Shown here: one piece after another, positions 7,314-14,582 of the stretch
How positions within the stretch are numbered: position 1 is the stretch's first letter
Layout of the letters: every line of letters begins with the position of its first letter
Origin: an uncultured Saprospiraceae bacterium
GTDB lineage: Bacteria > Bacteroidota > Bacteroidia > Chitinophagales > Saprospiraceae
Reading direction: 5' to 3'
Assembly (NCBI GenBank): GCA_937923485.1
Contig: CALDUE010000042.1
Span: forward strand, 1-32,719
Length of the DNA: 32,719 bases
Notes under the pieces: generated by a model
The model's database searches: none
The model's input: only the letters and a program-made list of their open reading frames with translations
Told to the model about the DNA's origin: nothing
Program-made: the position numbers and the translations under genes

Positions 7314-8990
7314 ATGTGCTCCATACTCGGAATCCTCGACCTGCAAACTGATCGCGACGAACTTCGCAAGAAAGCCCTGCAACTATCTCGTCGCATGCGT
7401 CACCGCGGACCAGATTGGTCGGGCGTTTACGCAAGTAGTGATGCAATCCTCGCGCACGAGCGCCTTGCCATCGTTGATTTGATGAGTGGTGCACAGCCAC
7501 TTTATAGTCCAGACGGTCAAGTGGCACTTGCAGTGAATGGGGAGATTTACAACCACCGCGAACTGAGAGCTGAGTTTCCGAACTACAAGTTTCAGACAGA
7601 ATCCGATTGCGAAGTTATCCTTGCCCTCTACGAAGAGTATGGAGCTGACTTTTTGGATCGCCTCAACGGCATTTTTGCTTTCGTGCTCTATGATGCTCGC
7701 GACAAGACCTGGATGGTCGGTCGTGATCACATCGGAATCATTCCACTCTACCAAGGGCGCGATGAGCATGGAAATCTCTACGTAGCTTCAGAGATGAAGG
7801 CGCTAACCCCTGCGGTCAAGCAACTTTGGGAGTTCCCTCCCGGTAGCTACCAGCAGGGTGGTGGTGGAAAGCCAGCTCCAGAGCCAGTGCGTTACTACAA
7901 CCGCGATTGGACCAAGTTCGAAAACGTAAAAGATATTAAGACCGACAAGGCTGCGCTCAAGCAAGGTCTTGAAGATGCAGTAGTCCGTCAGTTGATGACG
8001 GATGTGCCTTATGGTGTTCTCATCAGTGGTGGACTAGATTCAAGTGTCATCAGTGCGCTTGCGCAAAAACATGCGGCGAAGCGTGTAGAAGATGGCGAGC
8101 AGTCTGAAGCTTGGTGGCCGAAGATTCACAGTTTTGCTATTGGGCTGGAAGGGTCGCCAGATCTTGCGAATGCTCGTGTAGTCGCTGACCACCTCGGTAC
8201 GATTCACCACGAGATGAAGTACACCATCCAAGAAGGTTTGGATGCGATGCGCGACGTGATCTACCACGTAGAAACCTATGATGTAACGACCATACGTGCG
8301 AGTACGCCAATGTTCCTCATGGCACGTAAAATCCGTGCAATGGGTATCAAGATGGTACTTTCAGGAGAAGGTGCTGATGAGCTTTTCGGAGGTTATCTTT
8401 ACTTCCATAAAGCACCTAGCGCTGATGAGTTTCACCAAGAAAGCGTTGATAAGGTATTGGCACTCAATCTCTTCGATTGTGCTCGCGCCAATAAGTCAAT
8501 GGCTGCGTGGGGTGTAGAAGCACGTGTTCCTTTCTTGGACAAGCAGTTTATGGATATCGCTATGGCTCAAGTCAACCCGACCGACAAGATGTGCGGCAAG
8601 GGTAAGATGGAGAAGCATATTCTTCGCGAGACCTTTGGTGAGTTACTACCGGAGTCTGTGGCTTGGCGCCAAAAAGAGCAATTCAGCGATGGCGTAGGCT
8701 ATGGTTGGATTGACGCAATCCGCGAAACTGCAGAGCAGGAAGTATCAGACAAGGAAATGGCCAATGCGGCGTATCGTTTCCCGTACAATCCACCTACTAC
8801 TAAAGAAGGCTACCGTGCGCGTTCAATCTTCGAAGAGCATTTCCCTCTAGAGGATGCGGCGAAGTGCGTTCCTGGAGGTCCAAGTATCGCCTGTTCAACC
8901 GCTCGTGCGATTGAGTGGGATGAGAGCTTCAAGAATAACCCCGATCCAAGTGGAAGGGCTATTTCGGGGGTGCATGATGAGGCGTATTAG
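7314..8990 (+). CDS. asnB: Asparagine synthase (glutamine-hydrolysing), class B
   Basis: 558 aa, close to E. coli AsnB (554 aa). Makes asparagine from aspartate, ATP and glutamine in the cytoplasm. The N-terminal glutamine amidotransferase domain starts with the catalytic Cys2 (MCSILGI) after Met removal. RRMRHRGPD (26-34) and AVNGEIYNHRELR (73-85) are the glutamine-site motifs. The synthetase domain has the ATP pyrophosphatase loop SGGLDSS at 238-244 and GEGADELFGGY near residue 355. It lies just beyond the right repeat of the R-M insertion, with its own upstream region of about 85 bp. A TATCTCTG at 7280-7287 resembles a weak -7 element. Confidence 0.95.
   Translation: MCSILGILDLQTDRDELRKKALQLSRRMRHRGPDWSGVYASSDAILAHERLAIVDLMSGAQPLYSPDGQVALAVNGEIYNHRELRAEFPNYKFQTESDCEVILALYEEYGADFLDRLNGIFAFVLYDARDKTWMVGRDHIGIIPLYQGRDEHGNLYVASEMKALTPAVKQLWEFPPGSYQQGGGGKPAPEPVRYYNRDWTKFENVKDIKTDKAALKQGLEDAVVRQLMTDVPYGVLISGGLDSSVISALAQKHAAKRVEDGEQSEAWWPKIHSFAIGLEGSPDLANARVVADHLGTIHHEMKYTIQEGLDAMRDVIYHVETYDVTTIRASTPMFLMARKIRAMGIKMVLSGEGADELFGGYLYFHKAPSADEFHQESVDKVLALNLFDCARANKSMAAWGVEARVPFLDKQFMDIAMAQVNPTDKMCGKGKMEKHILRETFGELLPESVAWRQKEQFSDGVGYGWIDAIRETAEQEVSDKEMANAAYRFPYNPPTTKEGYRARSIFEEHFPLEDAAKCVPGGPSIACSTARAIEWDESFKNNPDPSGRAISGVHDEAY
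8057..8070 (-). repeat. Interspersed motif GTTTTNGCGNAAGC, copy 4
   Basis: GTTTTTGCGCAAGC on the minus strand, inside asnB (segment SALAQKHA). Confidence 0.8.
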
Positions 8991-9277
8991 ATCGAGCGTC
9001 TTTGATGAGGTTCAGGGGTAACCCGAATCCGTTGAGGTGAAATATGGAGCGGACGTAGCGTTAGCAAGTTTGATCTCATATTACTTGGGTAAGCTTCCCT
9101 TTCTTAGGACTGTTGATAAACAACAATCTTAAAATAGGATAAATTTTCGAACCCGTATAGTTCTAGATATTCTACAGTCATGACTCTTCACAACAGGGCA
9201 GCCTGAACTAAATGAATGTCGTGCTCATCGCCAGTAAATGCAGAACCGTCAGATCGAGTCTCTAACTTCCTTTCCTT
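8991..9277. other. Intergenic region after asnB, no gene seen
   Basis: No convincing reading frame or strong terminator is visible. The only structure noted is a small hairpin at 9271-9284 (TTTCC, loop TTCA, GGAAA) at the left edge of the tandem repeat block. An open frame on the minus strand (9188-9379) runs into the repeats and is not supported. Confidence 0.6.
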
Positions 9278-9595
9278 CAGGAAAATGAATCTCACGACCA
9301 AGCTGCTTATCTCAATAGACCTGCCGGTACGTCGTAAATAACTAGTTGTGGCCTGAGCAGAGCTCATAAGCCGCCACAACGGTCAGAAAAATGTATCTCA
9401 CGACTAAGCTGCTTATCTTAATAGACCTGCCGGTACGACGTAAGGAATTAGTTGCGGCCTGAGCAACGCTCATAAGCCGCCACAACGACCAGAAAAATGT
9501 ATCTCAGGACCAAGCTGCTTATCTCAATAGACCTGCCAGTACGTCGTAACTAACTTGTTGTAGTCTGAGCAAAGCTCATAAGCCGCCACGACAAG
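9278..9595. repeat. Three 106-bp tandem repeats with a conserved hairpin
   Basis: Units at 9278-9383, 9384-9489 and 9490-9595, each exactly 106 bp and highly similar. Each contains TGAGC-nnn-GCTCA at the same offset (starting 9354, 9460 and 9566). The stem is identical while the three-base loop differs (AGA, AAC, AAA). In unit 1 this sits inside a longer inverted repeat, GTTGTGGC (9345-9352) with GCCACAAC (9373-9380); units 2 and 3 keep most of that pairing. The last unit ends exactly at the base before the stop codon of the convergent thioredoxin-like gene. 106 is not a multiple of 3, which argues against a coding repeat. Confidence 0.92.
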
Positions 9596-10702
9596 CTACC
9601 ATGACCCTTCAGCTGCCTGTAAGTCTTCCTTACGTACACGCCATGCGTCGACCTTCTCCGTCTTCCAGCCAAGAAGCTTTTGGTCAAAGACATAAATTAA
9701 CTCTTCGAGCTCATAAGGGTCGCTCGTTGGATACTTGTCCTGCGACTCGATGGCGTACTTGCCAAACTTCTTGGCCTTGCCAGCTTCACGAGAGCGACGC
9801 ATTTGGTAGCGGATGAAAGTGCTATCAGCAGCGGTAGGGTAGGCGCGACGAATAAGCTTCTTCGCCTTTCCTGGTTTGGCAGGTGTGTCACCAAAAAGAG
9901 TTCCGTCCACCATGCGAGCGATACGATCACTCACAATTTGTTCTCCAAAGCGAGCACCTAGCGCAGCCTGTTGTGAGACGAGACTATCAAAAAGCGGCGT
10001 CGATACCGTTTGGATTCCTTGAAGTACGAGCTCTTGCCCTTCGAGTGTAGACCATCCATTGGTCGACCTCAGGTAAGCAAGGATATAGGTTTCGTAGGCT
10101 GGAATGTTGGTTTTCTTCGCGTAGCTAAGCAATTGATTGAGCAAGGCTGGATCACGGTCGCCATTCTCAAAACGCTGATTCAAGGTTTGCCATTGGGTGG
10201 TTGCGTCAAGGCTGGTTTTGGCGAAAGCTTGAAGGGCTGAAACACCCATAAAGCCTACACCCCTATGCAGCTCCTTTCCACCTTGTAGCACAAGAAGCGT
10301 TGGGTATAGAGAGACCTTAAATTGCTTGGCGATGCTGATGCCCGGCTCCTTTTCCATGTCGAGACGGAGCGGAACAAAATCAGTTTCAAGCAAGCTCTTG
10401 ATCGACGCTTTAGTGAAAATGTCCTTTTCCATCGCCTTGCAAGGCGCGCACCACGTAGTGTAGGCGTCTAGAAAAATGGGTTTTCCTGTCTTTGCAGATT
10501 CGGCTTGAGCTTGCTTGTAGTCAGTAAGAAAAGCTACGCCAGTTTCCTTGGTAGACTCATTAGTACGTGGAGCTTCGGTCCCGTTGGCACGTGGACTTTC
10601 AGTCCCGTTGGCACGTGGACCTTCGGTCCCGCTTACACGTGGACCTTCGGCTTTCGCGAAAACAGCCATTGAAAGCACAAATAAGAGCAAGAGAAACCGC
10701 AT
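9596..10702 (-). CDS. Exported thioredoxin-fold protein with N-terminal octapeptide repeats
   Basis: 368 aa from the ATG at 10702, which opens a signal peptide (MRFLLLLFVLSMAVFAKA). An upstream TTG at 10732 is less likely. After the signal comes a linker of four 8-residue repeats, E(G/S/A)PRxxGT-like (about residues 19-50), then a thioredoxin domain with the redox motif WCAPC at 84-88 in DAYTTWCAPCKAMEKD. The rest (about 180-368) is largely helical with no recognised motif. The acidic/hydrophobic surroundings and fold resemble the thioredoxin_7/DsbD-C-like family, so it likely acts on disulfides in the periplasm. It is a paralogue of the next gene, 48 bp upstream, and probably shares its operon. 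It ends immediately against the 106-bp repeat block. Confidence 0.85.
   Translation of the reverse strand: MRFLLLLFVLSMAVFAKAEGPRVSGTEGPRANGTESPRANGTEAPRTNESTKETGVAFLTDYKQAQAESAKTGKPIFLDAYTTWCAPCKAMEKDIFTKASIKSLLETDFVPLRLDMEKEPGISIAKQFKVSLYPTLLVLQGGKELHRGVGFMGVSALQAFAKTSLDATTQWQTLNQRFENGDRDPALLNQLLSYAKKTNIPAYETYILAYLRSTNGWSTLEGQELVLQGIQTVSTPLFDSLVSQQAALGARFGEQIVSDRIARMVDGTLFGDTPAKPGKAKKLIRRAYPTAADSTFIRYQMRRSREAGKAKKFGKYAIESQDKYPTSDPYELEELIYVFDQKLLGWKTEKVDAWRVRKEDLQAAEGSW
10215..10228 (+). repeat. Interspersed motif GTTTTNGCGNAAGC, copy 5
   Basis: GTTTTGGCGAAAGC, inside the thioredoxin-fold gene, antisense to it. Confidence 0.8.
10553..10648 (-). repeat. Four 24-bp coding tandem repeats
   Basis: 96 bp equal to 4 x 24 bp, encoding EGPRVSGT, EGPRANGT, ESPRANGT and EAPRTNES directly after the signal peptide. 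The third and fourth units are more diverged. Such in-frame repeats can change copy number by slippage without breaking the protein, altering linker length between the signal peptide and the thioredoxin domain. Confidence 0.9.
10650..10663 (-). repeat. Interspersed motif GTTTTNGCGNAAGC, copy 6
   Basis: GTTTTCGCGAAAGC on the minus strand, in the signal-peptide codons of the thioredoxin-fold gene (VFAKA). Confidence 0.8.
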
Positions 10703-10750
10703 GCTTCGCAAGTATTGACTAGAGAAATTCAAAAAAGGTACAGCAGCGTT

Positions 10751-11920
10751 TTACCCTTGCAACTGCTCGAGTAATTCGTTTACCATCGCAGCACGACGCG
10801 GATCCTCGTTTTCACCGAGCTTCTGCATGGCCTGCTCAGCTTGCTTTTCCGCCTTTTTCCCTTTACCCGTAGCTGCAAGAAGTTGCGCATATGTGAAGAG
10901 GTGATCAAAAGAAGGGTCTCCTTTTGCTGCCGTTCCGGCAAACTTTGTAGCAAGCGCCATCGCCTTCGGCTGATCAGCGAAATAGCTAGAAAGCTCAACA
11001 GCCATAGCATGGTTGGCAGTCGGTGTATTACCATCTGCGAGCACTACTTTTTTAGCAGCTTTGAACGCAAGTCCCGAGTCTTTTGAGTTCTTCGCCTTTG
11101 CCATGTCAGCCTTTGCCTTGAACGCCTTTGCCTTAGCAGGAAGGTGCTCTGTCATCGCCGATGTAGCCTCGTCCATCAAAGTCTCGGACTTATAGGTGAG
11201 TGCATTTTTCATGGTGCGCTCGCAGGCCGCTTCTATTTTGTCTTGCACTGCAGCAGCGCCGTACGTCGCCTCAAGTGCTTTGCGCTGCTCAATGAAGAGA
11301 TCAAAAACGCGCGAGTCAGCTTGTTGTGTGCCTTCAAAGATCACTGCCTGCACATCCGTGTTGGCGTAGTCAGTATTATCTCTTAAAAACTCATTGGCCA
11401 CAGCAAGCGAAGGCTTCCCTGCTTTGTTGAGTGATTCGACATACTTCAAAACGAGCTTCGGGTCACGATCACCTTCACGGTAACGCTTAGCGAAGGTTTC
11501 TGACTTATCGGTCTTACGCAGCGCCAGTTGGCCTTGCATGATCAAATTTTCGGGACTCTGCGCACCAATAACACGCTGAACGAGTTCGCCATTGCTATCA
11601 ATAAACAGCAGGGTAGGGTAGCTAGAGACTGGAAATCTTCTGCCAAATAACTTGCCCTCACCGCGCTCCATGTCCATTTTCAGCGCTACAAAATTTTCGT
11701 TGAAAAACGCTCCAACGTCTTCACGCGGAAAGACCTGGTTACTCATGCGCTTGCAGGGGCCACACCATACAGCGTAGGCGTCTACAAAGACCAGTTTACC
11801 TTGCTTCTCGGCACTAGCGAGCGCTTCGTCGTAGCTGCCGTGAAAGAATTCTATTCCTTGGGCAACGCTGACCGAAACAGAGAGAAGGAGAGCGAGGGTA
11901 GTGAAAATGAAGCGGTTCAT
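10751..11920 (-). CDS. Exported thioredoxin-fold protein
   Basis: 389 aa with a signal peptide (MNRFIFTTLALLLSVSVSVAQ). The thioredoxin-like domain has WCGPC at 52-56 within DAYAVWCGPCKRMSNQVF and the strand SSYPTLLFIDSNGELV with the likely cis-proline (YPT) near residue 104. A long helical, Lys/Ala-rich C-terminal region (about 160-389) resembles TPR-like repeats. It is probably a periplasmic thiol-disulfide protein. It is similar in plan to the downstream paralogue at 9596-10702 but lacks its octapeptide linker. The TPR lipoprotein gene upstream ends 26 bp before this ATG, so the three genes likely form one operon. Confidence 0.85.
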   Translation of the reverse strand: MNRFIFTTLALLLSVSVSVAQGIEFFHGSYDEALASAEKQGKLVFVDAYAVWCGPCKRMSNQVFPREDVGAFFNENFVALKMDMERGEGKLFGRRFPVSSYPTLLFIDSNGELVQRVIGAQSPENLIMQGQLALRKTDKSETFAKRYREGDRDPKLVLKYVESLNKAGKPSLAVANEFLRDNTDYANTDVQAVIFEGTQQADSRVFDLFIEQRKALEATYGAAAVQDKIEAACERTMKNALTYKSETLMDEATSAMTEHLPAKAKAFKAKADMAKAKNSKDSGLAFKAAKKVVLADGNTPTANHAMAVELSSYFADQPKAMALATKFAGTAAKGDPSFDHLFTYAQLLAATGKGKKAEKQAEQAMQKLGENEDPRRAAMVNELLEQLQG

Positions 11921-11946
11921 ATAGAAAATCTAAGCAATTTAAGTGC

Positions 11947-12483
11947 CTAATTCTGAGGTGCAGAAGGGACAGGCGGTAACTTGCCCCCTTGTTCGGCAAC
12001 TTTAAGCAATTCGCGGACTTGAACAGCCAGCTCGTGGTTAGGATAACTATTGAGAAACTGTTTGTAGTACCTAGTCGCCAACGGATAGTCCTTAAACTTA
12101 GTGTCTATCACGAATCCTTGGTAAAATAAAGCCTCTGGAGCTCTTGGATGGTCGGGGTATCGACGCCACATATAACCCCACAATTGGATGGACTTGTTCG
12201 ACCAGTTTGTGCCATTAGCGACACCAGCAGCCTTCATAAGTAGTCCAGGTGAAGCCTCATTCTTCTGATGCGCATCGGCAAAAGATTCAGCTGCTCTGAC
12301 GAATGGCCATCCACGGGTAGTATCTGTGCCAGCGTTTATTCCTTCCGGGAAAACCTCCGCTTCCAAGGCTTTGACCTCCTCAAGTTGAGCCTGAACGTCA
12401 GCACTCTTGGCTTTCCGTGTTTGAGCACCCGAACAGGCCAAAGTCAATAGAGCAAGTGTAAATAAACAAGTCCGAAATAGCAT
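11947..12483 (-). CDS. TPR-type lipoprotein
   Basis: 178 aa. The N-terminus MLFRTCLFTLALLTLACSG has a lipobox ending in Cys17, so it is likely a membrane-anchored lipoprotein facing the periplasm. The body is helical with tetratricopeptide-like units. The clearest is in PRAPEALFYQGFVIDTKFKD followed by YPLATRYYKQFLNSYPNHEL. A conserved-looking W-G-Y-M-W segment precedes it. It is first in a probable operon with the two thioredoxin-fold genes. Just ahead of its ATG is an exact TAnnTTTG promoter element. The partner proteins are not known. Confidence 0.8.
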   Translation of the reverse strand: MLFRTCLFTLALLTLACSGAQTRKAKSADVQAQLEEVKALEAEVFPEGINAGTDTTRGWPFVRAAESFADAHQKNEASPGLLMKAAGVANGTNWSNKSIQLWGYMWRRYPDHPRAPEALFYQGFVIDTKFKDYPLATRYYKQFLNSYPNHELAVQVRELLKVAEQGGKLPPVPSAPQN

Positions 12484-12487
12484 GCGG

Positions 12488-12495
12488 CAAAGATA
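12488..12495 (-). promoter_or_regulatory. TAnnTTTG element directly ahead of the TPR lipoprotein gene
   Basis: On the minus strand TATCTTTG ends 4 bases before the ATG (12483), the same spacing as at purS. No TTG at the -33 position. It suggests a leaderless or very short-leader transcript for the three-gene cluster. Confidence 0.45.
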
Positions 12496-12594
12496 CTTGT
12501 ATCTCGACGATTTGAGTTGTCGGCGAGCCTACAGGAATCAGTGCGTCATCAACCAAGCTAAGATCAGCTCAGAAGTTGTGAGCTAGACGGTAAC

Positions 12595-14097
12595 CTACTT
12601 GAACCACTCATCCACCAATTCGATCGGCTCTTCATTAACGTGGATGAAGTCGTTTATCGAAATATCATAGCGATAATCCTTTGCCCAGCGCTTGTGGTAC
12701 AAGGCTACTTCTTCTATCGCACTTAGAATAAAGTCAACAGAGGCATTGGTCATCATCGGGTGAATACTCAGGCGAATCCATCCCGGCTTAGAGCTTAGTT
12801 TACCTGCCGTGATGTCGTCAGTAATGGCTTTGGACGTGTTGCGGTCTACGTTGAGTAGATAATGTCCGTAGGTGCCAGCACAGTGACAGCCTCCGCGTAC
12901 TTGTATTCCGAATCGGTCATTAAGCAATCGGACCCCGAGATTGAAATGCAAATCCTCGATGTAGAAGCTCACGGCACCGATTCGATTTTTTAGGTGTGGT
13001 TCGAGCAAACGCAGGTTTGGGATTTCTTCGAAGTGCTCCCAAATTCTGTCGATCAATTCAACCTCTCGTTTGTGCATCTGCTTGGTACCCATTTCCTCTT
13101 TCAGGCGAATGGCTAGGGCTGACTTTATCGTCTGAAGTATCGCAGGCGTACCTCCATCTTCTCTCGCTTCGATGCTGTCTAAGTACTTATGCTCTCCCCA
13201 TGGATTAGTCCAATCGACAGTACCGCCTCCTGGATTATCTGGAATTTTGTTGGTGTACAATTTCGGACAGAAGATTAAGATTCCAGTACCCCCAGGGCCA
13301 CCGAGAAATTTATGCGGAGAGAAGCAGATTGCATCCAGATGACCTTCAGGGTCATCTTTTGGACGCATTTCAATGTCGATATACGGAGCGGAAGCTGCAA
13401 AGTCTACAACACAAATTCCCTTGTGGCGGTGTGTAAGGCGAGCGATCTCACGATAGGGAGTGAGCACGCCAGTTACATTCGAACAAGAGGTGACAGCCGC
13501 AATTATGAGTGGGCGATCGCTATGCTCCTTGAGCAAACGTTCGTAAGCTTCGAGGTCAGGCAATCCTTGTTTGTCTGCAGGAATAACTTCTACATCGACT
13601 AGACATTCCAGCCAGCTCGTCTGGTTGGAATGGTGCTCCATGTGCGTGAGAAACACGATAGGTGTTTCCGCTTTAGAGCTGGGGCGAACAGCTGTGCGAT
13701 AGCGTTCATGCGTACGCAAGCCGAGTATGCGCTGCATTTTATTGATGACAGAAGTCATTCCCGAGCCAGATGAAATAAGGACATCCTTTTCGTCGGCCCC
13801 TACATGTCGCTTGATTAGTTCCCTTGCCTGGTGATAAGCTTCTGTCATGACCCGTCCAGAGGTATTGCTCTCCGTATGGGTATTCGCCATGTATGGCCCA
13901 ATCACTGAGCTGATCTTCTCTTCAATCGGCTGGTAGAGTCTCCCCGAGGCAATCCAATCTGCATAGAGCATTGGGAGCTGACCGATTGGCGTATCAATTC
14001 GCAGTTTTTGGCCTATGGTGTTTTGGCGAAAGCGCTCAAAATACTGCTCGAGAGAGCTGTGGGAGGTCGCCTTTGGGGCTTCGACTACTTGTGACAT
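12595..14097 (-). CDS. Class V aminotransferase-fold PLP enzyme, cysteine desulfurase-like
   Basis: 500 aa. The fold-type I PLP pattern is clear: SSGSGMTSVINK (109-120), THMEHHSNQTSW (151-162) for stacking on PLP, VDFAASAPY (231-239) with Asp232, and SPHKFLGGPGG (260-270) with Lys263 as the Schiff-base lysine. A cysteine sits in RGGCHCAGTYG near residue 405, matching the position of the catalytic Cys loop of SufS/CsdA-type desulfurases, so it may remove sulfur from cysteine. It is longer than SufS (about 406 aa) and no suf or isc genes are nearby, so an isopenicillin-N-epimerase-like or other lyase role is possible. Its leader carries TATCTTTC about 22 bases before the ATG. Confidence 0.85.
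   Translation of the reverse strand: MSQVVEAPKATSHSSLEQYFERFRQNTIGQKLRIDTPIGQLPMLYADWIASGRLYQPIEEKISSVIGPYMANTHTESNTSGRVMTEAYHQARELIKRHVGADEKDVLISSGSGMTSVINKMQRILGLRTHERYRTAVRPSSKAETPIVFLTHMEHHSNQTSWLECLVDVEVIPADKQGLPDLEAYERLLKEHSDRPLIIAAVTSCSNVTGVLTPYREIARLTHRHKGICVVDFAASAPYIDIEMRPKDDPEGHLDAICFSPHKFLGGPGGTGILIFCPKLYTNKIPDNPGGGTVDWTNPWGEHKYLDSIEAREDGGTPAILQTIKSALAIRLKEEMGTKQMHKREVELIDRIWEHFEEIPNLRLLEPHLKNRIGAVSFYIEDLHFNLGVRLLNDRFGIQVRGGCHCAGTYGHYLLNVDRNTSKAITDDITAGKLSSKPGWIRLSIHPMMTNASVDFILSAIEEVALYHKRWAKDYRYDISINDFIHVNEEPIELVDEWFK
14020..14033 (+). repeat. Interspersed motif GTTTTNGCGNAAGC, copy 7
   Basis: GTTTTGGCGAAAGC, inside the class V aminotransferase gene, antisense to it. Confidence 0.8.
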
Positions 14098-14334
14098 ATT
14101 GATTTAGGGCTTGGAGTGGGAAAGATACCTACTTCTCTTTGTTTTTGTAGAACCTCAAAAGGGTAAAATCAACAGCTGTAAAGTGGAGGTCAAATTGGTA
14201 GTTCAGACTTTCGACGGCCCTTTTCTTTGCACGGGAGTAGCTAAGGCCTCCGCTGGGTGAAGTAAGGAATAGTTAATGCATTGACTATCAAGGATTCTTG
14301 GAAGGTTTGAGATAATCCTCCACTTTTGCAATCT

Positions 14335-14486
14335 GTTCTGGTTTTCGCCTGTTAATTCTTGTAAAGCTGCCACTCTCTACAATGAACATTGAGGTGTGAA
14401 CGCTAAACTATATAAAGGCTTTCCTCGCACCAAGGACCTCGTCCAATTCATCTTTACCAGTCTTCGATTGGTGAATTTGAGTTTTT
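14335..14486 (+). ncRNA. Candidate small RNA
   Basis: Bounded by a promoter-like pair upstream and a terminator-like hairpin downstream. Inside, GGTGTG and CGCACC (one wobble pair) plus GAGGT with ACCTC could form a further stem. It matches no RNA family I recognise, and both ends are inferred. Confidence 0.25.
14453..14486 (+). terminator. Terminator-like hairpin with interrupted T-run
   Basis: TTTACCAGTC (14453-14462), loop TTC, GATTGGTGAA (14466-14475): ten pairs with two wobbles, followed by TTTGAGTTTTT. It could end the candidate small RNA or act as an attenuator ahead of the HEPN gene. Confidence 0.4.
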
Positions 14487-14499
14487 GAAGCAATTAGTC

Positions 14500-14531
14500 T
14501 TTTTCTGCCGAACTAACCGTTTGCAGAAAAA
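14500..14531 (+). promoter_or_regulatory. Inverted repeat ahead of the HEPN gene
   Basis: TTTTTCTGC (14500-14508) and GCAGAAAAA (14523-14531), a perfect 9-bp match with a 14-base loop. It ends 51 bases before the ATG. It may be an operator or a leader stem; the role is unknown. Confidence 0.4.
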
Positions 14532-14582
14532 CTAAACCTCAGTGAGTCGTGAGCACGTATTGTTGATTGAAATTTTTAGACT

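Larger units (their letters stand above)
14098..14582. other. Structured intergenic region between two divergent genes
   Basis: 485 bp without a supported reading frame. It holds a promoter-like pair (TTG at 14298-14300, 20 bases, CACTTTTG at 14321-14328), a hairpin followed by a T-rich run (14453-14486) and a second inverted repeat (14500-14531) just ahead of the HEPN gene. The left part (14098-14290) shows nothing I can name beyond the leader of the aminotransferase gene. Confidence 0.55.

Noticed and set aside
9188..9379. 63-codon minus-strand open frame running out of the first 106-bp repeat
   Set aside because: It depends on one repeat unit, the 106-bp period breaks the frame in the next unit, and it has no recognisable domain or start context.
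9278..9595. CRISPR array
   Set aside because: The 106-bp units are contiguous and alike throughout, with no short repeats separated by unique spacers and no cas genes.
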